This document shows, piece after piece, positions 8,258 to 14,122 of a stretch of DNA of 14,944 nt. Where the stretch lies: assembly GCA_044371755.1 (NCBI GenBank), contig JBILSZ010000071.1, positions 1 to 14,944 on the forward strand, read 5' to 3'. The notes below the pieces were generated by a model. It worked only from the letters and a program-made list of their open reading frames with translations, was not told the origin of the DNA and searched no databases. The stretch comes from JAIXWP01 sp044371755. Its GTDB lineage: Bacteria > Bacteroidota > Bacteroidia > Flavobacteriales_D > Sanyastnellaceae. Positions within the stretch are counted from its first letter, which is position 1. The number at the start of each line of letters is the position of its first letter. Made by a program: the position numbers and the translations under genes.

Positions 8258-8267
8258 TTGTTGAATT

Positions 8268-8936
8268 TTGAATATTACCTTAAAGAATATTGGTAAGAGA
8301 TTTCAGAAGGAATGGATCTTTAGAGCCGTGGACTATTCCTTTGAAAAAAATGATAAAGTAGCCATTTTAGGAAGTAATGGAAGTGGAAAATCTACGCTTC
8401 TTCAAATTTTAAGTGGTTATCTCACACCTTCAGAAGGAAGTGTCTCGTGGAGCAATCGCCATCGTCAAGTGGGCGTGGCCGATGTCTTTGAGAGTGTGAG
8501 TCTGGCCACACCTTATATGGCGCTTTATGATGAATTTACATTGAAAGAAAACTTTGAATTTTTTACTTCATTCAAACAGCTCAAAGGGATTCGAAAAGCT
8601 TCAGAATTTGCAGAGGAAATAGAACTTGCTCGAGTATTAAATAAGCCTTTAAAACAATTCAGTAGCGGCATGAGACAACGTGTGAAGCTTGGGCTTGCGA
8701 TTATCGCAGATACAGATTTCTTATTACTTGACGAGCCTTCGTCTCACTTGGACGCCAATGCCATCAAGTGGTACAATGACCTTGTAATCAAGTACGCTGA
8801 AAATAGAATTGTATTTGTAGCATCCAACAAAGAGGAGTCCGAAATTCCCTTTTGTAATAAACGAATTGAAATTTTGGACTTTAAGCCGTCTGGTGTCCCG
8901 GTCTCAGAAGGTCGTTCACAGTTTTCACGGGATTAA
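8268..8936 (+). CDS. Orphan ABC transporter ATP-binding protein with TTG start
   Basis: A 222-residue single nucleotide-binding domain, likely attached to an inner-membrane permease encoded elsewhere. Seen: Walker A GSNGSGKST (35-43), signature FSSGMRQRV (131-139), Walker B FLLLDEP (151-157) and D-loop SSHLD (158-162). The switch position normally held by His (as in ATHD) reads ASNK, with Asn187. The start is constrained: an in-frame TGA stands at 8262, and the first in-frame ATG (Met84) lies beyond Walker A, so TTG at 8268 is the only usual start codon. It follows the lpxA stop by 10 nt, so it is probably cotranscribed with the lipid A genes, suggesting envelope work; no permease is adjacent. 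The Q-loop region is not obvious to me. The last 56 bp overlap the convergent DUF4301 gene. Short domain length resembles CcmA/export-type NBDs. Substrate unknown. Confidence 0.93.
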   Translation: MNITLKNIGKRFQKEWIFRAVDYSFEKNDKVAILGSNGSGKSTLLQILSGYLTPSEGSVSWSNRHRQVGVADVFESVSLATPYMALYDEFTLKENFEFFTSFKQLKGIRKASEFAEEIELARVLNKPLKQFSSGMRQRVKLGLAIIADTDFLLLDEPSSHLDANAIKWYNDLVIKYAENRIVFVASNKEESEIPFCNKRIEILDFKPSGVPVSEGRSQFSRD

Positions 8937-10374
8937 AGGTACTCATAGGTACTTCTACAAAAACAGTATTCCATAATGCCATTGAACCATTCCAAAGCCC
9001 CGGTAGTTCTAGCGCTTTTATAACATTGCCTTCGATGAATTTTTCGCTAATAAACCCAGTGCTGTGGTCTATATACTCATTGAGATTATATTTTTTTCCA
9101 TGGCGATTTTTAATCGTACAAACCACATCCACTGGATTGAAATGTGTGGAGCTTGAAAGCACCTTCATTTGCTGCAGATTGTGATGGTCCACTTGCGATT
9201 TTTCTACAATTTGTTTTGATACAAAGCCATCGCTCATCCTTACCCAGAAAGGTCCACCGCCAGGTTCACCTTCATTTTTTACCATGCCACAAACCCTCAT
9301 CGGGCGATCAAGTTGAAGCCTGATGTAGTGTATTACATTTTCTTCGTTAGAAAGACTTGGAAGCGTAGGTTGAAACCACCGTTTGATAAAGATTAATGCA
9401 TCTTCAATGACCGAATGATCATTCTGTTCTATTGCCTCTAAAAAGTCATCTGCTTGATTTTTTAGCTCCATGAGCATTCCAGCCAAAACTTTTTTATAAA
9501 AAATAGACTCATGCTTTTGATCTTCTGTGGTCACATTATCAATATTCTTAATAAAAATAATGTCTTCATCAAGCTCTTGAAGATTATGAATGAGCGCGCC
9601 ATGCCCCGCTGGTCTGAATATGATATGCCCTTCTTTATCCCGCACTGGATTATTGTTGCGATCTATGGCGGGAGTATCAGTATTGCTCTTTTGAATACTT
9701 TGATTTAGGATAAACTTTTCGTAGGGAAAGGTTGCAGTTTTTTCTTGTAAAAATTGCATCACCAATTCGATTTGGTGCGGAGCCAAAGTGAAGTGAATTC
9801 TACATGTTCCATCCGCTTCTCTTCCGTAATCCACTGCTTCATGCATGTGCTCTTCAAAAGCTGTGCGAACGTTGCCATTATTGTATCTATGGAAGGGCAC
9901 AAGTCCTTTCGGATATCTTGCAAAATCAAGACCTGGTGAGTATAAAATAAAATTGATGATCGTATTCCATTCACTTTCGGCAATCAACTTTTCTAAGTTC
10001 AAGGAGTGCTCACTCAGTTTTTCTTTTAGTTGATGATAAAAAGGGAATAAATCAAAATTGAGCACCAACTCTTCAATCAAGGGTGTGACTTTTAACGGAT
10101 CGAACTGAAATAAGTGGCTAAACATGCGTGTGGCCGCCCCTGAAGCTGGCACAAATTTGATCATTGTTTTGCTCTTACTTTCTTTATTGAATTTTTCTGA
10201 TAATTCTAAAGCAGAGGAGGGTGCTAATTGTACAATCCCATCTTGGGGAATGCATGGTCTGTCTAGCTCTATCGTCGCTGTTTGGTGGGTAAAGCGATAG
10301 ATTACATTGATCAATTCAGCAGGAGTCATTTCCCTTGCTGCGAGATCTTTTTCATCGGTATCAGAAAATAGCAT
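8881..10374 (-). CDS. DUF4301 family protein, possible nucleotidyltransferase-like fold
   Basis: A 497-residue soluble protein with no signal or TM segment. I recognise DUF4301 from its conserved blocks: VPASGAATRMF (75-85), PKGLVPFHRY (155-164), PAGHGALIHNL (255-265), IFIKNIDNV (273-281), EPGGGPFWV (370-378), STHFNPVDVVC (409-419) and the ending FNPVKTVNDLLRP. My inference: blocks one and two read like the split glycine-rich loop and PKxLxP lysine of sugar nucleotidyltransferases, while GHG plus KNIDN resembles UDP-sugar pyrophosphorylases. The substrate is unknown. ATG at 10374 is chosen over an in-frame TTG at 10437, because the extension is basic and hydrophobic, unlike the usual family start, and overlaps a promoter candidate. 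Convergent with the ABC ATPase by 56 bp. An HPt gene lies upstream but ends in its own terminator. Confidence 0.93.
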   Translation of the reverse strand: MLFSDTDEKDLAAREMTPAELINVIYRFTHQTATIELDRPCIPQDGIVQLAPSSALELSEKFNKESKSKTMIKFVPASGAATRMFSHLFQFDPLKVTPLIEELVLNFDLFPFYHQLKEKLSEHSLNLEKLIAESEWNTIINFILYSPGLDFARYPKGLVPFHRYNNGNVRTAFEEHMHEAVDYGREADGTCRIHFTLAPHQIELVMQFLQEKTATFPYEKFILNQSIQKSNTDTPAIDRNNNPVRDKEGHIIFRPAGHGALIHNLQELDEDIIFIKNIDNVTTEDQKHESIFYKKVLAGMLMELKNQADDFLEAIEQNDHSVIEDALIFIKRWFQPTLPSLSNEENVIHYIRLQLDRPMRVCGMVKNEGEPGGGPFWVRMSDGFVSKQIVEKSQVDHHNLQQMKVLSSSTHFNPVDVVCTIKNRHGKKYNLNEYIDHSTGFISEKFIEGNVIKALELPGLWNGSMALWNTVFVEVPMSTFNPVKTVNDLLRPGHQTA

Positions 10375-10433
10375 AATGGGCTTAATCAAAAGAAGAATCG
10401 GATAATTGCCGACTATTCCCGTTTTGTGTCGGC

Positions 10434-10468
10434 GCAAGGTAAGAATTCTATTGAATATAATAGAAAAA
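10434..10468 (-). promoter_or_regulatory. Weak promoter candidate for the DUF4301 gene
   Basis: On the minus strand TACCTTGC (10441-10434) is a two-mismatch -7 box, with TTTTTC (10468-10463) about 21 nt upstream instead of TTG. It would leave a leader of about 55 nt to the ATG at 10374. The upstream element coincides with the U-tract of the HPt terminator, so it may be chance. Confidence 0.25.
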
Positions 10469-10504
10469 CCGCTCTCTTCAGAACCAAGTTCCTACCGAGA
10501 GCGG
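10462..10504 (-). terminator. Intrinsic terminator after the HPt gene
   Basis: Read on the minus strand, CCGCTCTC (10504-10497) pairs with GAGAGCGG (10476-10469), followed by five T (10468-10464). The 20 nt loop itself holds a small GAAC/GTTC helix. It begins 31 nt after the HPt stop and separates that gene from the DUF4301 gene. Confidence 0.85.
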
Positions 10505-10535
10505 CCCTCCACCCTATATCGTTTATACATGCGCG

Positions 10536-10901
10536 CTACGAGGCACGCTGCAATTGCTCTTTTAGCTGGTAATACACAATCTCACAATTGGCCTTCACCC
10601 TATATACCAGTATTGGTAGTTCCTCTAGATTTCGTAAATGTTTGCTGTCATTTTCGATTTGCAAGATGTCCGTCTCCATATCCTTGATGCCAAGCATCGA
10701 AATCGAACTTTTTGCCTTATGAGCCAGAGGATGCAATGATAGCGGCTCATTCTTCTTGACACATTCTTCCATCTCTTTTATATACTCAGGAACCTGTTGT
10801 AAAAAGAGGTGGATGATATTATTGATCATCTCCCTATTCCCCTGGAATATCTGGTTTAGGTACGAGAGATCAAATCTCTGCGCATTCGTATTTGTGTTCA
10901 T
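10536..10901 (-). CDS. Stand-alone HPt phosphotransfer protein
   Basis: A 121-residue soluble helical protein. Seen: the HPt core motif LAHKAKSSISMLGI (59-72), with His61 as the likely phospho-accepting residue followed by the usual Lys64 and Ser65/66, set in a four-helix pattern (about 24-38, 40-50, 55-70, 73-105). Family role: an HPt domain relays phosphate between a hybrid histidine kinase receiver and a second receiver. No kinase or response regulator lies in the window, so its partners are unlinked. The gene is divergent from galE across a 110 bp gap and is followed by its own terminator. In the leader, GGAG-like runs lie about 16 nt before the ATG, too far for a classical ribosome binding site. 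Start ATG at 10901 is the first after the gap. Domain call is firm, pathway unknown. Confidence 0.88.
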   Translation of the reverse strand: MNTNTNAQRFDLSYLNQIFQGNREMINNIIHLFLQQVPEYIKEMEECVKKNEPLSLHPLAHKAKSSISMLGIKDMETDILQIENDSKHLRNLEELPILVYRVKANCEIVYYQLKEQLQRAS

Positions 10902-10952
10902 GTTGTTAGGTTAGTCTCTCCTTATTACTTGTGTGCCTCCTGAAAGGTTTCA

Positions 10953-10987
10953 TTTTTTTCAAAAAAAAAATTCATTCCCTACCTTTG
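10953..10987 (+). promoter_or_regulatory. Candidate promoter of galE with A/T-tract upstream
   Basis: TACCTTTG at 10980-10987 is an exact TAnnTTTG -7 box and would give a leader of about 20 nt. No TTG stands at the right distance; instead there is a run of seven T, C and ten A (10953-10970), which may act as a bent upstream element. Confidence 0.5.
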
Positions 10988-11011
10988 CTCTGAACATTTG
11001 CGCTTTATCCT

Positions 11012-12025
11012 ATGAAAGTACTCGTCACTGGTGGAACAGGTTTTATTGGCTCACACACTGTAATAGAGCTGATTAATGCTGGTCATACTCCAGTTATCCT
11101 CGATAATTTTGATAATTCTAATGAGGATGTACTCCATGGATTACAAAGCATATTAGGCTTTAGTCCTGTATTTTATCAAGGTGATTGCAACGATAGAAAT
11201 ATCCTTGATACTATATTTAATAATGAAAAACCAGATGCGGTGATTCATTTTGCAGCTTATAAGGCAGTGGGCGAGTCGGTAGAAAAACCACTTCGATACT
11301 ATAGTAATAATTTAGTATCGCTTTTGACTTTGCTTGAGGCAATGGAAAAATTCGGATCATCTAAACTTGTTTTTTCAAGCTCATGCACTGTTTACGGGCA
11401 GCCTCAAATGAATCCTGTAGATGAGACATCTACTGATAGCAATGCTACTTCGCCATATGGCCACACCAAGGTGATGTGCGAGCAAATACTTAAAGATTAC
11501 GAAAGGTCTGGAACCAATCTGAAAACGGTACTGCTTCGCTATTTCAATCCTGTAGGAGCGCACCCGAGCGGAATGATTGGCGAATTGCCCAATGGAGTGC
11601 CCAACAATTTAGTGCCCTATATCACACAAACTGCCGCAGGAATTCGTGCAAAACTCGTCGTTCACGGCAACGATTATGAGACTCCAGACGGAAGCTGTAT
11701 TCGTGATTTTATTCATGTGGTAGATCTGGCTAAGGCGCACGTGGCCGCCCTAGAGTTTTTGGAAAATCACAATCACCGCATAGAGGTATTCAACCTTGGT
11801 CAAGGCAAAGGTAACTCTGTGTTGGAAATGGTAAATACGTTTGAAGAAGTGACTGGGGTTAAACTCAATTATGCCATTGGCCCCAGAAGAGCCGGTGACG
11901 TAGAAAAAATTTGGGCAGACACATCAAAGGCCGAACGAATGCTCAGTTGGAAAACGGAATTGACTATAAAAGACGCTCTTAAAGATGCTTGGAACTGGCA
12001 GCTCGCCCTGAGAAAAAAAGCCTAA
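11012..12025 (+). CDS. galE: UDP-glucose 4-epimerase GalE
   Basis: A 337-residue extended short-chain dehydrogenase that interconverts UDP-glucose and UDP-galactose using bound NAD, feeding the Leloir pathway and surface glycan synthesis. Seen: Rossmann loop GGTGFIGSH (7-15), catalytic Ser124 (SSSCTVYG), Tyr149 and Lys153 (YGHTK), all at the same numbers as E. coli GalE; and RYFNPVGAHPSG and GPRRAGDVEKIWADTSKAE in the substrate domain. The gatekeeper that is Tyr299 in E. coli is Ile300 here, so GlcNAc/GalNAc forms might also fit; this is uncertain. The start ATG at 11012 precedes MKVLVTGG directly. It is monocistronic with its own promoter candidate. Its stop overlaps by 4 bp the stop of the convergent PAP2-like gene, leaving no room for a separate terminator. 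Confidence 0.97.
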   Translation: MKVLVTGGTGFIGSHTVIELINAGHTPVILDNFDNSNEDVLHGLQSILGFSPVFYQGDCNDRNILDTIFNNEKPDAVIHFAAYKAVGESVEKPLRYYSNNLVSLLTLLEAMEKFGSSKLVFSSSCTVYGQPQMNPVDETSTDSNATSPYGHTKVMCEQILKDYERSGTNLKTVLLRYFNPVGAHPSGMIGELPNGVPNNLVPYITQTAAGIRAKLVVHGNDYETPDGSCIRDFIHVVDLAKAHVAALEFLENHNHRIEVFNLGQGKGNSVLEMVNTFEEVTGVKLNYAIGPRRAGDVEKIWADTSKAERMLSWKTELTIKDALKDAWNWQLALRKKA

Positions 12026-12639
12026 AACATCAGCTTTTCACTAATGATTATATAGTTCATCACAGCGCCAAGGCAAAAGCCTGCATACGCCTGGCCATGC
12101 GTGTGTGCATCTAGCTTCACCCTGGAATATGCAGTGAGGCCTGCGGCTAATGCCGAGGCCATCAAGAACACTTGAATATCTGATTTATGCAAAGCATTGA
12201 GCGCTAGAATAGTTCCAAATACGCCTCCCTGCGCCAACAAATGGACTGAAATTTTCCAAAACATGTTGATAGTAAGCGAAGCCACCAGTGAAAAAATAAT
12301 GCTTACGAAAAAACTAAATACTTCTGGTGGAAGGATAGGACCTTTCCAACGGAGCATAAAATATGACAATATATAATAGAAGATGACCAACATATAAGGC
12401 CCGAATCGCTCTTTGCGATCGCGCAATTCTATGCTGCTTAGCATACCATATTTAATCATTATCAGCATGCTCAAAGCTGGGGCGATGATGTTGATGATTA
12501 ATAAGAGAATTACAAAATTATCTGCTTGAGTAGGGGCGATGTAGTAGGGGTCTAGCCAACGAACAAGTACATAAATAATCAACGGCATCCAAAGTGGATG
12601 AAAGACAAGAGAAAGTACTTTGGCGAATTTTTCGGTCAT
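12022..12639 (-). CDS. PAP2-like polytopic membrane protein lacking canonical catalytic motifs
   Basis: A 205-residue inner-membrane protein with about six or seven hydrophobic segments (about 14-30, 42-62, 81-96, 107-127, 134-150, 156-171, 185-200). It resembles Bacteroidetes proteins related to PAP2 lipid phosphatases: FHPLWMPL near the N-terminus, RDRKERFGPY (73-82) where KX6RP would be, KISVHLLAQGG (129-139) where PSGH would be, and SRVKLDAHTHGQ (172-183) where SRX5HX3D would be. Ser172, Arg173 and His179 are kept but the last Asp is Gln183, and PSGH is absent, so classical phosphatase chemistry looks doubtful. Its ATG overlaps the rpoN stop (ATGA), implying translational coupling. Last gene of asnS-rpoN-this. 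It could instead be a non-enzymatic membrane protein of the same fold. Confidence 0.85.
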   Translation of the reverse strand: MTEKFAKVLSLVFHPLWMPLIIYVLVRWLDPYYIAPTQADNFVILLLIINIIAPALSMLIMIKYGMLSSIELRDRKERFGPYMLVIFYYILSYFMLRWKGPILPPEVFSFFVSIIFSLVASLTINMFWKISVHLLAQGGVFGTILALNALHKSDIQVFLMASALAAGLTAYSRVKLDAHTHGQAYAGFCLGAVMNYIIISEKLMF

Positions 12640-14096
12640 AATTCTTTGCGCAAACGAGCCACGGGAATGCCCAATTGCTCTCGGTATTTGGCTACGGTTC
12701 TTCTCGCAATATTATAACCTTTTTCATTCAACAGCTTGCCCAACTTTTCATCAGTCAAAGGTTTGCGCTTGCTTTCCGCCTCAATTGCATCTTTCAAGAT
12801 TTTCTTTACCTCGCGTGAAGATACTTCTTCGCCTTCGTCGGTAGACAAACTCTCACTAAAGAAAAATTTCAAAAGATAAGTGCCATAAGGTGTCTGCACA
12901 TACTTACTATTGGCCACACGGCTAATTGTGCTTATATCCATCATCACCATGTCGGCGATGTCTTTTAAGATCATTGGCTTGAGCTTCGTTTCGTCTCCAC
13001 TCAAGAAAAATTCTTTTTGATAATTGACTATCGCCTGCATGCAATACAACAAGGTCTCATTGCGCTGATTAATAGCATCAATAAACCACTTAGCACTGTC
13101 TATTTTCTGCTTTACAAAAAGCATGGCTTCCTTCTCTTTGCTATCCTTGCTTTTGGTTTGAGAATAGTGCTGCATCATTTCTTTGTACTCTCTGCTGATT
13201 TTTAAATCAGGAGCGTTTCGTCCATGCAAGGTTAACTTCAATTCGTCATCTTCTACTACCAAAAGAAAGTCGGGTGTAATATGTTGCACCGCTCCTTTGG
13301 TTTCAATCATGCTATTGCCAGGCTTCGGATTGAGGTGTAAGATGAAGTCGACGGCTGGCTTCAATTCTTCCTCAGTCAAGTCGAGTTTCTTGGCTATTTT
13401 TTCGTAATGCTTTTTGGTAAATTCATCAAAGTACTTTGAAATAACAACCTCCGCCAAATCGGTATCTTCATCAGGATTCTCTGCACGCTTGATTTGAAGC
13501 AGTAGGCACTCGCGTAGATCGCGCGCACCAACACCAGCAGGGTCAAGGTCTTGAATGATTTCTAATACCGCTTGTAATTCTTTGATGTCCGTAGAAATAT
13601 TAGCAGTAAATGCGAGGTCATTCACAATAGACATTAACTCCCTTCTCAAGTATCCAGCATCATCAAGATTGCCAATGAGGTATTCTGCAATGAGCATTTC
13701 GCGCTCATCAATATCGCGCAATCCTAACTGGGAAAATAACAAGTCTTGAAAACTGCGTCCTGCTCCCAATGGGCTTTCACGCTCCTCATCGTCTGATGAG
13801 TGATTGTTGGTGTAAAGCTTATACTCCGGAATGTAGTCTTCGTCTAGATAGTCCGATATATCAAAGTCTTCGCTGTTGTCCTTTTCATCCTGAGAATCTC
13901 CCTCCGACTCGTCCGAATTTGATGTCTCGTCTTGCGGCTCTTCTTCACGACCTTCTTCCAATGCAGGATTGATCTCCATTTCTTCTTTGATGCGCTGTTC
14001 CAATTCCATCGTCGGAATCTGCAACATCTTCATCAATTGAATTTGTTGGGGAGAAAGTTTCTGCTGTAATTTTTGTTGTAAGGTCTGTTTCAACAT
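12636..14096 (-). CDS. rpoN: RNA polymerase sigma-54 factor
   Basis: A 486-residue sigma-54, which directs RNA polymerase to -24/-12 promoters and needs an AAA+ activator to melt DNA. Seen: region I (1-48), rich in Gln and Leu, with LSPQQIQLMKMLQIPTMEL; a long acidic linker (about 47-105, dense in Glu/Asp/Ser); core-binding domain (about 110-310) with YLIGNLDDAGYL and LDPAGVGARDLRECLLLQ; a helix-turn-helix (about 375-405, LKDIADMVMMDISTISRVANSKY); and a perfect RpoN box ARRTVAKYRE (464-473). No enhancer-binding activator lies in the window. It begins 26 nt after the asnS stop, an arrangement I recall from other Bacteroidetes, and its stop overlaps the start of the PAP2-like gene. The start ATG at 14096 gives the canonical MLKQTLQQKLQQKLSPQQ. 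Confidence 0.98.
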   Translation of the reverse strand: MLKQTLQQKLQQKLSPQQIQLMKMLQIPTMELEQRIKEEMEINPALEEGREEEPQDETSNSDESEGDSQDEKDNSEDFDISDYLDEDYIPEYKLYTNNHSSDDEERESPLGAGRSFQDLLFSQLGLRDIDEREMLIAEYLIGNLDDAGYLRRELMSIVNDLAFTANISTDIKELQAVLEIIQDLDPAGVGARDLRECLLLQIKRAENPDEDTDLAEVVISKYFDEFTKKHYEKIAKKLDLTEEELKPAVDFILHLNPKPGNSMIETKGAVQHITPDFLLVVEDDELKLTLHGRNAPDLKISREYKEMMQHYSQTKSKDSKEKEAMLFVKQKIDSAKWFIDAINQRNETLLYCMQAIVNYQKEFFLSGDETKLKPMILKDIADMVMMDISTISRVANSKYVQTPYGTYLLKFFFSESLSTDEGEEVSSREVKKILKDAIEAESKRKPLTDEKLGKLLNEKGYNIARRTVAKYREQLGIPVARLRKEL

Positions 14097-14103
14097 AGCC
14101 TAA

Positions 14104-14111
14104 CAAAGATA
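14104..14111 (-). promoter_or_regulatory. Exact -7 box in the asnS-rpoN gap
   Basis: Minus-strand TATCTTTG matches TAnnTTTG, but no TTG stands 17-23 nt upstream, and the start would leave only a few leader bases before the rpoN ATG. Either a leaderless internal rpoN promoter or chance. Confidence 0.25.
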
Positions 14112-14122
14112 GTGGTTAAAGA

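Noticed and set aside
10375..10437. 21-residue N-terminal extension of the DUF4301 gene from a TTG
   Set aside because: Rare start codon, extension unlike the family, and it coincides with a promoter candidate; the ATG at 10374 is better.
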